From: Pyropia haitanensis | Lineage: Eukaryota; Rhodophyta; Bangiophyceae; Bangiales; Bangiaceae | Length of the DNA: 23,722 nt | NCBI GenBank assembly: GCA_008729055.1 | Contig: SDUX01000149.1 | Coordinates: forward strand, 1-23,722 | Direction: 5' to 3' | In this document: piece after piece, positions 1 to 8,451 of the stretch | How the letters are laid out: each line of letters starts with the position of its first letter | Position numbering within the stretch: the first letter of the stretch is position 1 | The notes under the pieces: generated by a model | Told to the model about the DNA's origin: nothing | What the model saw: only the letters and a program-made list of their open reading frames with translations | Database searches by the model: none | Made by a program: the position numbers and the translations under genes

Positions 1-1703
1 CTGGCGACTTTCACGTGAATTTTCTTTGCAGTTATGGAAAGTTCTTGCCCCCAATTGCCCATTTGTGTCCTAATTTGGCCCCCTTTTGCCCACTTTTTGC
101 CCACTTCTTACCCACTTCCTACCCACTTGTGCCCACTTTTGCCCACTTTTGCCCACTTTTGCGTCTACAGCGATGCTGCACACGATCCGGCGGCCGAATT
201 GGCGCGCATCCTTCATTCCAGCCATAGATCCACCCGCTCGATGTCCGAGGTTCGACCCCCACGGTCGTGCATGGGTGGTCGGCCGCTTCTCACCCACTTT
301 GCCCACTGTTGCCCACTTTTGCCCACTTTAGCGTGTACAGCAATGCAGCACGCGCTCCGGCGGCCGAATTGGCTTGCATGCTTTATTCCAGCCATACATC
401 CGCCCGCTCGACGTCCGAGCTTCCACCCGCACCGTCGTGCATGGGTGGTTGGCCGACCCGTTCGTTGGCGCGTCCGTTGGATGCAACGAGCGTTTTGTGG
501 AGCGCCGGTTTTCCACGTGTCAATTTTGTGGAATGGTTTTTGCCACGTGGGGGTCCCGACAGCCAGGTGTGACGGTCGGCGACAAAAGTTCCGCCCTCAC
601 ACCGTCCACGCCAGTGTGACGGGCGGAACGCGCAGGGGACAGTTTGGGTGGCGGGCGCACTTTGTGGCCACTGTTGGACCACTTTCTGGCGACTTTCACG
701 TGAATTTTCTTTGCAGTTATGGAAAGTTCTTGCCCCCAATTGCCCATTTGTGTCCTAATTTGGCCCCCTTTTTGCCCACTTTTTGCCCACTTCTTACCCA
801 CTTCCTACCCACTTGTGCCCCACTTTGCCCACTTTTGCCCCACTTTTGCGTCTACAGCGATGCTGCACACGATCCGGCGGCCGAATTGGCGCGCATCCTT
901 CATTCCAGCCATAGATCCACCCGCTCGATGTCCGAGGTTCGACCCCCACGGTCGTGCATGCGGTGGTAGGCCGCTTCTCACCCACTTTGCCCACTGTTGC
1001 CCACTTTTGCCCACTTTAGCGTGTACAGCAATGCAGCACGCGCTCCGGCGGCCGAATTGGCTTGCATGCTTTATTCCAGCCATACATCCGCCCGCTCGAC
1101 GTCCGAGCTTCCACCCGCACCGTCGTGCATGGGGTGGTTGGCCGACCCGTTCGTTGGCGCGTCCGTTGGATGCAACGAGCGTTTTGTGGAGCGCCGGTTT
1201 CCACGTGTCAATTTTGTGGAATGGTTTTTGCCACGTGGGGGTCCCGACAGCCAGGTGTGACGGTCGGCGACAAAAGTTCCGCCCTCACACCGTCCACGCC
1301 AGTGTGACGGCGGAACGCGCAGGGGACAGTTTGAGGTGGCGGGGCGCACTTTGTGGCCACTGTTGGACCACTTTCTGGCGACTTTCACGTGAATTTCTTT
1401 GGCAGTTATGGAAAGTTCTTGCCCCATTGGCCCATTTGTGTCCTAATTTGGCCCCCTTTTTGCCCACTTTTTGCCCACTTCTTACCCACTTCCTACCCAC
1501 TTGTGCCCACTTTTGCCCACTTTTGCCCACTTTTGCGTCTACAGCGATGCTGCACACGATCCGGCGGCCGAATTGGCGCGCATCCTTCATTCCAGCCATA
1601 GATCCACCCGCTCGATGTCCGAGGTTCGACCCCCACGGTCGTGCATGCGGTGGTAGGCCGCTTCTCACCCACTTTTGCCACTGTTGCCCACTTTTGCCCA
1701 CTT
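1..1703. repeat. Tandem repeat, ~687 bp unit, 2.5 copies
   Basis: The block starting CTGGCGACTTTCACGTGAA occurs at 1, 686 and 1375, giving periods of 685 and 689 bp. The third copy stops near 1703, where the sequence turns into a C-rich tract. Copies are almost identical apart from one-base differences in C, G and T runs. Each unit holds a CCCACTTTTG minisatellite and two diverged versions of a ~130 bp block (first near 161-292, second near 330-460, both containing CCGGCGGCCGAATTGG), so the unit was built by an older internal duplication. The unit length is not a multiple of three and no long frame survives with protein-like composition, so I read it as satellite-like DNA. The array runs off the left edge. 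Confidence 0.9.
81..160. repeat. CCCACTTTTG minisatellite in repeat copy 1
   Basis: A run of about eight degenerate 10-11 bp units (core GCCCACTTTT) lies here. It recurs at about 765-850 and 1455-1535 in the next two copies of the large repeat, and shorter runs follow at 290-330, 985-1020 and 1665-1702. The minus strand carries GGG triplets separated by seven or eight bases, which meets the usual G-quadruplex spacing in part of the run. No gene is associated with it. Confidence 0.8.
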
Positions 1704-1789
1704 CCACCCCCCCCCAGCCGCCACCACCACCACCACCATCACCACCACTACCCCCCCTCCCACCCCTCGCACCCTCCCCCCACCCCCAC
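1704..1789. repeat. C-rich/CCA low-complexity junction
   Basis: This is a pyrimidine-rich stretch with CCA/ACC triplets between the tandem repeat and the last recognisable codons of the split host gene. On the minus strand it reads as Gly/Val-rich sequence. The true stop codon of that gene may lie in or just past this stretch, but frame uncertainty prevents a call. Confidence 0.5.
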
Positions 1790-1948
1790 ACCCCCCCGCG
1801 CCGCCCACCCGCCCCGCGGCGGCAATGAGGCACCCGCCCACGCCCAGTACCGCCACCCACAGCTCCTGCTCGGCCGATACCGCGCCACACCCCGCCGTGT
1901 GGGCGGCGGGGTAGGAGAAAATGGGGGGCTTCCCCTACTCCCCCCCCG

Positions 1949-1986
<38 letters not shown>

Positions 1987-3335
1987 GCGGGCGGCGAGCA
2001 GCCCGCGCAGGTGGCCCCCCGCCAGCTGCCGCAGCGCCCCCGCCCGCCAGCAGCGCTCCCGCCGCGGCGGGGGAGGCGGCGGCCAGCCGCGCCACCGCCG
2101 TCGCCACCGCCGCCACCGCCGCCCACCGCCGCCGGCTCCTGGCCTCGGTCCAGGCCGCCGCCGTTGCGGGCCGAGGAGGCGGCGGCCGCCGCCGCCCCCG
2201 CCAGGCACTCGAGGAGGGCGGGGGTCACGGCGGAGACGCGGGCCGCCGCCTCGGCGGCGTCGCGCCCCGCACCCAGGACGGAGGCCACCGCGACCATGGC
2301 GGGAGCAACCGCGGGCGCCAGGCCCGGCGCCCGCGCCGCCGCCGCCGCCGCCGCCGCAAACGCCACCGCCGCGGACCGCCCCGGGTCGGCGTTGTCATCG
2401 TCACCATTGTCGCCGTCGCCGCCGCCGCCGCCACACCCGGCAATAGCGGGGGCCACCGCCACGGCGCCGGCGAGGAGGAGGTCCCCAACCGCCCCCACGA
2501 GCGCCACCGGCAGCGCGCCGCCGCGGGTGCCCACGGTGGCGGGGAAGGTGGGGGCCGCGGCATCCCCTTCCGCCGCCACCGTGGCCGGGGCGGCGACCAC
2601 CTGCCGCCGCCGCCGCCGCCCCCGCCGCCGCCGCCGCCACTGCCGCCCGCGGCGGCACCACCACCACGGGGACGCCCAGCGCGGCAACGGCCGCCGCCAC
2701 CGCCGCCGCGATCGCCCCCTGCACCGCGTCGCGGTCGGCAGGGACGGCAGCCCGGACCGGGCTCCTTTCCCCCACGCGCCCACCCGGGCGGGCAGACGCC
2801 ACGCCGCCACCCCACTCCCCCCCCCCCCCCCCCCCCCCCCCTCGGCGGCGGCGCCTCCGCCGCTGCCCCCCTCCACCAGCGCCCGCAGCAGCAGCGCCGC
2901 CACGGCAGCGGTCACGCCCACCCCCGTCGGCAACACGGCGGTGGCCACCACGGGCGGCGGCGGACACCCGCGGGCGGGGCACCACCACCCCCTCACGTCA
3001 GCCTCGGCGCCGGGCCAGGCAGGGGCGGCGGCGGCGGCGGCGGCGGCGCTCGCCCCGCCCGGTACACCCCCGCCCCCCAGCCCGCGAGCGCCAGCAGGAA
3101 GGCGGGGCCCCAAAAACGCGGCGCCCGCCGCGGTCGCCACCGCCGGCGCCGCGGCGGCCGCGACGCAGGCCCAGAGGACGGGCACCGCCGCCGCCCCCGG
3201 GAATGCCCCCCCCACGGGGGTGCCCCTGGTGCCACTTCCCCCACCCCCACGCCCCCCCCCCCTCCCCCCCGCCGCTGCAGCCGCCGCCGCCGCCTGCACC
3301 ATCAACGGCGGCCTCGTCGGCCGCGGCCCCCCCCC
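1790..3335 (-). pseudogene. 3' half of unrecognised Ala/Gly-rich host gene, split by retrotransposon
   Basis: The minus strand carries stretches of convincing coding sequence with G/C third positions. They must be read in more than one frame, with switches at long C runs (2817-2841, 1949-1984). Examples are VPVLWACVAAAAAPAV near 3170, RDAVQGAIAAAVAAAV near 2720, GGALPVALVGAVGDLLLAG near 2490 and GCGAVSAEQELWVAVLGVGG near 1850. The antisense frames are merely Pro/Arg/Thr-rich. The Ala-rich hydrophobic helices could be membrane segments or an alpha-solenoid (HEAT/ARM-like) repeat; I do not recognise a family. The matching 5' half lies at 12866-13756, across the LTR element. The frame changes may be real decay or homopolymer miscalls. 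The C-terminus is not defined. Confidence 0.5.
1949..1984. repeat. 36-base poly-C tract
   Basis: This is an uninterrupted run of 36 C in the assembly. On the coding (minus) strand it is poly-G and would encode poly-Gly. The apparent reading frame of the host gene changes across it, and its true length is unlikely to be called reliably. Confidence 0.85.
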
Positions 3336-3856
3336 TGTAGCAGTACGGCTACGCCGACCACAACTTGTGGGGGCGGAACACGCACGCTCGGGTCCCAACT
3401 TGGAACACCGGAAGCAACCCGTGCAACACCAACACGCGACTTGCGTGTGACGAGTGGCCGACTCGCCAAGGGCACGAACAAGATGTGTCGGAGCCAGACG
3501 GAGTTTACTTCGCAGCCAAGGGGGGCCCTCCCCGCCTTGCTGTCCCGCGCATATAACCCCTCGTGTGCACGCATGCGCGCGCACACCCCTCGCAAAACAC
3601 GCAAAAAATGAACACTCAGACCACCCAATAAAAAGGCTCCACAATCAAAGCAAGCAAGCGTAGAAATCCGTCTGGCTCCCGCGCAAAAATCCCAAGATAC
3701 GAACCACTGCAATACTCTGCAAATGGGGTGCCGAAAGTCCCAGTCGGAATTTCGAGCTGAAATCGGAATATTTCACTCATGGGTCGGGGTGAAATCCAAT
3801 CTCAATTCTGAGCCACTTGCTCCGAATATTCAAACCCAGATTCGGGGTTTGTCACA
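3336..3856 (-). repeat. 3' LTR of the chromovirus
   Basis: 521 bp, about 99% identical to 12345-12865. On the plus strand it begins TGTAGCAGTACGG and ends GGGGTTTGTCACA. In element sense it carries TATA-like sequences (TTTTTATT near 3627-3635 and TTATAT near 3551-3557) that could be promoter elements. It lies directly against the 3' half of the split host gene and shares its transcription direction. Confidence 0.95.
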
Positions 3857-3869
3857 TTTCCCCCTCCTC
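3857..3869 (-). other. Polypurine tract (PPT)
   Basis: Read in element sense, the bases immediately before the 3' LTR are GAGGAGGGGGAAA, all purines, abutting the LTR start TGTGACA. Known role in this class: the RNase H-resistant primer for plus-strand DNA synthesis. Confidence 0.85.
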
Positions 3870-4252
3870 ACAGTCCAGCCGTCCCGGCGGACGTCCAATC
3901 ATCTGCCACTTGCAGATCTCCCGGGGGGTGGTGAGATTGCATCTCCCCAGGTAGGGGGGGCTAAGGATACGAGGATCACAACTCGTGACGCTCGCACCTC
4001 ATTGGGGTGGACGGAAAGATCTGGCCCAGTGTCGTGAGGGACACGTAGGGGCCGGGGGCGCCACGCCCACACACGCGTGTCGCGCGGGCCCGCCCGCGCC
4101 CGGGGCGGTCGAGCACATCTCGTGGCCCGGGTCGCGTGGGCCGTGCCAGGGGGGGGGGCTAGTGCAGTGTCCGCCCGCACCCCCCCCTTCCACATAACCT
4201 CCCGCGAGGGGTGGGGCGTGGTGACTCATCACCCCCCTCCCTCCGAGGGCCT

Positions 4253-4379
4253 GGCGTGCCGCCTTGGCACGCCGGGTGCGGGGGCGTGGCGTACCGCCTG
4301 GGCACGCCACACGCGGGGCGCGGGGTGTGCTCACTCGGCAAACCTCGTGCAGGGTGCGGGGTGTGCCACTCGGCACACC
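4253..4379. repeat. Four tandem 8-bp-stem hairpins
   Basis: Inverted pairs occur about every 35 bp. They are GGCGTGCC/GGCACGCC (4253-4260/4266-4273), GGCGTACC/GGCACGCC (4288-4295/4301-4308), GGTGTGCT/GGCAAACC (4324-4331/4337-4344) and GGTGTGCC/GGCACACC (4360-4367/4372-4379). Loops are 4-5 nt. The first and last are perfect stems that differ by a paired change (C with G becomes T with A). They lie in the 3' untranslated part of the element. Confidence 0.8.
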
Positions 4380-4689
4380 TCGCACATAACGGGCACCTCC
4401 TCCTGTTGCTGTTCCTGGGAGTTTCCAGGGACACGCAGGAGGAGTATCTCCAGGGGGGCACCGAGCCAACTGGGCTCGGGCTCCTCAGGTGCCGGGGGGG
4501 GCGGGGGGTGAGTTGCCACACCCGCCCCCATATCCGTCGCCTCACCCCAGGTCGGGGTGACGCTTCCCCGGGGTGGAAGTTTTCCCCCGGGGCTGTCCGG
4601 TCGGGGCGCTTCTCCCCTTTTCTTTCCCCTTTTACCCCTTGGTGTCTGGGGTGCGGGGGTGGCGGTCGGGGCGCTGCTCCGCCCTTCCC

Positions 4690-5100
4690 GGCCCCTGTGT
4701 CGGGCGCGCGCTCCCCTCCCTCCTCGGTCGGGTGTGGGTCTTCCCTTCCTCCTGCGGCGTCGTGCGGCCGTCGGCGGGTGGTGCTTTCTCTTCTTCCCGT
4801 GGGTCGGGTGGCCGGCGGTCGGGGTGTTGTCTCCCTCTTCCTGCGCCGCTGTGTCGGGCGGCCGGCGGTCGGGTGGTGTCTCGTCCGTTCTTGGTGGGGG
4901 GGTGGTGTTGTCCTCCTCCTCCGCCTTTGGCTCGAGCGGCCGGCGGTCGGCGTGTGTCTCCCTCCCCTTCCTCTGGGTCGGGCGCTCGTCGGTGGGGCGT
5001 GTGTCGTCCCTGTCCGCCTCTGTGTCGGGCGGCTGTCCGTGGGGGTGCTGCTTTCTCTTCCGCCCCTGGGTCGGGCGGCCGTCGGTGGGGGTGACGCGAG
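4690..5100. repeat. Degenerate ~60 bp tandem array
   Basis: Variants of TCGGGCGGCCGGCGGTCGG, each followed by a T/C-rich spacer such as GTCTCCCTCTTCCTC, recur about every 60 bp. Clear cores lie near 4806, 4855, 4932, 4978, 5027 and 5070. On the minus strand it reads as a charged Pro/Arg-rich repeat peptide with no recognised domain. Confidence 0.7.
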
Positions 5101-5106
5101 TCGGTT

Positions 5107-5146
5107 CCCCCCCCCCCCCCATCATTATTTTTTTTTTTTTTTTTTT
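5107..5146. repeat. C14 run followed by T19 run
   Basis: C runs from 5107 to 5120 and T from 5128 to 5146, separated by ATCATTA. In element sense this is an internal A19 tract followed by a G14 tract, about 320 nt after the pol stop. Confidence 0.85.
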
Positions 5147-5232
5147 CTTTTGTCTTTTTATGTGCTTGAGTCGGGGGAGGTGTTACGGGTCGTGGGTGGA
5201 GTCGTCCCACTTCCCGCGGAGCTCGCCCTCGC

Positions 5233-5345
5233 CAAGTCGGTCAAGGGGTGGTGACGGGGGGCGGTGGGTCGTGTCCCCCCTCCAGAGCTCTACATCACCA
5301 AGTTGGTCAAGATGTCGGCGGGGGCGTGGGTCGTGTCCCCCCCCT
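5233..5345. repeat. Two-copy 66-bp direct repeat
   Basis: CAAGTCGGTCAAG (5233) and CAAGTTGGTCAAG (5299) each lead into GTGGGTCGTGTCCCCC, giving an imperfect tandem duplication just downstream of the pol stop in element sense. Confidence 0.7.
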
Positions 5346-5463
5346 TAATGATCAAGAAGAATTTTGTTTTGTTGGTATCGACTGTGACACCTCCCCCCTA
5401 CTTGACTCAGTGGGGGGAGTCATCCCCCTCCCCGACTTTGGGGTGGGGGTGACGTACCTCTGG

Positions 5464-6899
5464 CTACGTCGCCTGAGTTGGGCGACGCCTCATAGGTATT
5501 TTTGCCACGTGGCAATACCGACGGACCTTCTCAGTTGGAAGGTCCTCCACATATTCCCATGTGTCGGACTCCGACCCATACCCAAACCATCTGACACGGA
5601 GCATGAGTCGCCCCGATTCATCGTACCCGTGTCCGACGAATTTATCGAACACGGCTTCCATTGGCTTATTGGAAGTTGACGGCAAGGCTGGGACTTGCCA
5701 TGCCTTGAGTGCCCGAGCCCAAGCTGGGTCTCCCTCGGGTGGTTCGGGAGCGCGAGTTGCGTGATTCCCATTGATGGTACGGATGCCATCGTCACTCTCG
5801 ATGGTCAACCGACGCCCATCCGTCTTCAATATTTGATATGGTCCCAGAGTCTTGAAGACCAATTTCCCGCCCGGTTTGTCATGGGCATTCACGTACACCC
5901 ACTCTCCAACTCGGAGGGGGGTACGTCGACTCCGAACTCGGATGTCGAAATTCTTTTTGTACCTCGCCTGCGCCTTGTCCATGGTCTTCTGGACAAGGGG
6001 TATCATCTCTTCCAACTTATGGAGGAGGGCGGCCTTAGCTTGACCCGGAGTTTGGGTCGACGCGTCACCCTCAGTCTGGGTGAGGCGTTCAATGGCCACT
6101 GGCTTGAGTCGCCGTGGACATACAAAGGCAAACGGTGCCTCTCCCGTGCTACTGTGCACTTGGGAGTTGTACGCTGTCACGAGCAGTGACGCGTAGCGCG
6201 CCCATGTGACTACATGGTCGTGCACATAGTGACGCAACTGGCGCACTAGTGTCTTATTGAAGCGCTCCACCTGCCCATTAGTCTGGGGGTGGTACGGGGT
6301 GGCGTAGTTTGTTTCCACCCCGAGCATCTTCAGGACTCCCTGGTATAGGACGGACGCGAACTGCGGTCCGTTGTCCGAAAGGACAGAGTCCGGGATACCA
6401 TAACTGGCTATCCAGACGTCGAGCAACTCGCTCAAGACGTCCAAGGCAGTGGTGTCCTTGAGTGGGGCCACCCGTGTGAGCTTAGTAAAGCGATCACACA
6501 TCACCAGAAGGTACTCATACCCTTCTGGTGTCCGAGGCAGTGGACCAAGTAGGTCCACAGCAATCGCTGCGAACGGCTCCGTCGCAGGGAAGAGGCGCAT
6601 AGTGGACGTCTCTCTGGCCTCCATGAGTCGGTTTTGTGCGCAAGTCGCGCACGAGGCCACATGCCCATACACATCAGCCACAAGTGATGGCCAATAATAT
6701 TTTTTCCTCAGGGTCTGATATAACTTAGTCGACCCTGGGTGGGCACCCAACGGTGAGGAGTGTTCCCGTTGGAGGATGTCCTTCCTCAGACTCTCAGGAA
6801 CAACAACTTGTTGTTCTCCTTGGGTATGTCCCCGCCGGCATAAAATGCCGTCTTCACTCAAGAAGAACCGAGTTGGTTCGGGACTGTCCAACTCCTTCT
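5464..6899 (-). CDS. pol: pol: integrase with C-terminal chromodomain
   Basis: About 475 residues form the last part of pol. In order they show an HHCC zinc-binding module (His pair near HSSPLGAHPG, Cys pair CATC), then the DDE integrase core with Asp in VDLLGPLP, Asp in LSDNGPQF and Glu in NGQVERFNK, and finally a chromodomain near the C-terminus (FDKFVGHGYDESG, then VRWFGYGSESDTWEYVEDL). Integrase inserts the element's DNA; chromodomains of this class bind modified histone tails and bias target choice. There is no ATG of its own. The frame simply opens downstream of a one-base frameshift at the short T run 6896-6897, after which it no longer matches the RT/RNase H frame. It stops at 5464. 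Confidence 0.93.
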
Positions 6900-7609
6900 G
6901 AGTTGCTGACAGAGTTTGTCAGACTCTTGTACCTGGACGAGTTTGTCCTTAGGCAGGGGTAGGAGGCGGGCCATCTCCGGCCGCCTCGGGTCGAGTACTG
7001 ACCCTGACCGTGTGGTGACTCCCACATGAGGGATTTCCTCTGGGATGGGAACTGAGTCGTACCCATCCGCCGGTATGCGTGACATCGCGTCCGCAACCGC
7101 ATGTTTATGACCCGACTTATACTCAACGTCGAAGTCAAACTCAGCGAGGCGAAGTCGCCATCGATTGAGTCAATTGTTCGAGCACGCTGTAGTGGTAAGT
7201 ATCCACTTCAGGGCTCGGTGATCACATCGAACGAGGAACCTCCCTCCTTCGATGTAGGGTCGTAGCATGGTGACTGCCCATACTACGCCCAGGCCTTCCA
7301 GCTCCGTCACAGTGTAGTTCTTCTGTGCCGGGGACAGGCCCTTACTGTAGTAGCCCACGGGCAGGTACTCGCCCGTGGTCTGTTGTTGGAGCAAGCAACA
7401 ACCAAGTTGGTCGTAACTCGCGTCCACATCAATGATGTAATGGCCCCCGAGTCTGGGGATGGCCAACACCGGCGGGTTGCAAAGAAGTTCTTTCAACCTC
7501 TCAAACGCTTCTCGCTCCTCTTGGGTCGGAGGGTCGAGGCGCTTGGGCCGCTTGGGACTTACCAAGCGGTTCAAGGGTGCAGACACTTTGGCAAAGTTCG
7601 CCGTGAAGC
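6900..7609 (-). pseudogene. pol: pol: RT connection and RNase H, with in-frame TGA
   Basis: This piece continues pol on the far side of the hAT-like insertion in the same frame as RT. It carries the RT connection (FAKVSAPLNRL), then RNase H with its acidic residues in IIDVDASYDQLG, TVTELEGLG and VRCDHRALKW. The segment LRLAEFDFDVEYKSG follows the in-frame TGA at 7170-7172, showing that the reading frame originally ran through this stop. It then continues toward the integrase linker until the one-base frameshift near 6896. RNase H degrades the RNA template during reverse transcription. The TGA could be a CGA-to-TGA transition, but the original codon is not known. As read, this copy cannot make RNase H joined to integrase. 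Confidence 0.88.
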
Positions 7610-7617
7610 GTCTGTAC
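7610..7617. other. Target-site duplication, left copy (GTCTGTAC)
   Basis: This octamer is repeated exactly at 8444-8451 and flanks the CAGGCCCT...AGGGCCTG element. An 8-bp duplication is the hallmark of hAT transposition. Confidence 0.92.
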
Positions 7618-8443
7618 CAGGCCCTGTCATAGGTATCACTTTTGGGATTGAGTATGATCCTGGACTCCATGCGCGCAAGCGAATATGAGGGTTGTGGCCC
7701 ATTTTTGCAATGCGTACGAGTGCGCAAATGTTTGTTCTGCAGAAGTATGAGTGTTTCATATCCATAGAAATTCGAGTGTGCAAGTTGCTCATCGATCGTT
7801 CGGATCTGGATTCTGCGTGATCACGATTGCAGGAGAGCACGCTCTTGAGAGCCGTTGTCAGCCAGAAAAAAAGCGCGCTGTTGGTGCCCTTCTCAGGAGC
7901 TCTGAAGGGGGGGGTGATGACGTGCTGCCTGAGAGCCGACAGCCGGCGAGTCTCGGGGGACAGTACGGTGACTGGACTCTCAGGGCGGCACTCGACCACT
8001 GGCGCGAAAAGGGCAGCGACGCTGCCCATGCGATCCGCGCGCGCCACAAGGGGGGGGGGGGGAGGGTCGGGGGACAGAAGCAGCTCACGTTCATCCGAAC
8101 GGGACTGGGGGCGGGGGGGCTGTTGTTTCGGTCAGCGCTCGGTGGGGGGGGGGTGGCCGGGGGGGGGGGGGAGGGCCGCGGGACGTCACGCTCCCCCGGT
8201 CGCCTCTGTTCCGGTACCGGGAGGGGGGGCGGCAGACCGGCTCACCAAAGCTTGAACGGGCTCACAGAGAAAAGCTCCCACTGCAGAGCAAACCCTTACT
8301 CAGAAATGGTATCAAGTATGATCAGCTGCCGTCTCATCGACAACGTATGAGTCTGTAGGGCAAGAAAAGGGAGCTGCGTATGGGTTTGAGGACCCTTACA
8401 CCTGAAAAAACACTCACTCGGCATATACGTATGGTAGGGCCTG
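7618..8443. mobile_element. Non-autonomous hAT-like DNA transposon inserted in pol
   Basis: This 826-bp insert begins CAGGCCCTGTCATAGGTAT and ends with its imperfect inverted complement (right end read inward: CAGGCCCTACCATACGTAT), about 16 of 19 bases matching. It is flanked by perfect 8-bp duplications GTCTGTAC. CAGG-type termini with 8-bp duplications are typical of hAT elements. No transposase-like frame is present. The interior holds G-rich runs (8050-8180) and several GTATGRK motifs near both ends (7652, 7745, 8316, 8345, 8378, 8429), as expected for subterminal transposase-binding repeats. It interrupts pol between the RT thumb and connection. Element plus one duplication is 834 bp, a multiple of three, so pol has the same frame on both sides. 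Confidence 0.9.
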
Positions 8444-8451
8444 GTCTGTAC
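8444..8451. other. Target-site duplication, right copy (GTCTGTAC)
   Basis: Exact copy of 7610-7617 at the other end of the hAT-like element. Confidence 0.92.

Larger units (their letters stand above)
3870..5463 (-). other. Non-coding, repeat-rich 3' region of the element
   Basis: About 1.6 kb lies between the end of integrase and the PPT. I see no conserved protein domain. It holds four tandem hairpins, a degenerate ~60 bp tandem array, a C14/T19 homopolymer pair and a two-copy 66-bp repeat, listed separately. All frames on both strands stay open for long distances because GC-rich repeats lack stop codons, so open frames here are weak evidence of coding. Confidence 0.7.

Noticed and set aside
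1..1703. CRISPR array
   Set aside because: Units are direct repeats hundreds of bases long without unique spacers, in a eukaryotic context.
34..1828. Open frames across the tandem repeats, both strands
   Set aside because: The unit length is not a multiple of three, the peptides differ per copy, and the frames depend on homopolymer indels.
3331..3335. CCCCC as firm proof of the LTR-element target duplication
   Set aside because: It lies in poly-C on both sides, so the 5-bp match is expected by chance. Kept only as consistent evidence.
1641..3611. 656-codon plus-strand open frame
   Set aside because: Runs from satellite through the host gene antisense into the LTR, with Pro/Arg/His-rich composition. 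Not a gene.
4331..5125. 264-codon frame in element sense downstream of pol
   Set aside because: A translation of the degenerate tandem array. Several frames on both strands are equally open, there is no domain, and it is not an env-like product.
7751..8350. 199-codon frame inside the hAT-like element
   Set aside because: Gly-rich translation of G runs without any transposase motif. The element is non-autonomous.
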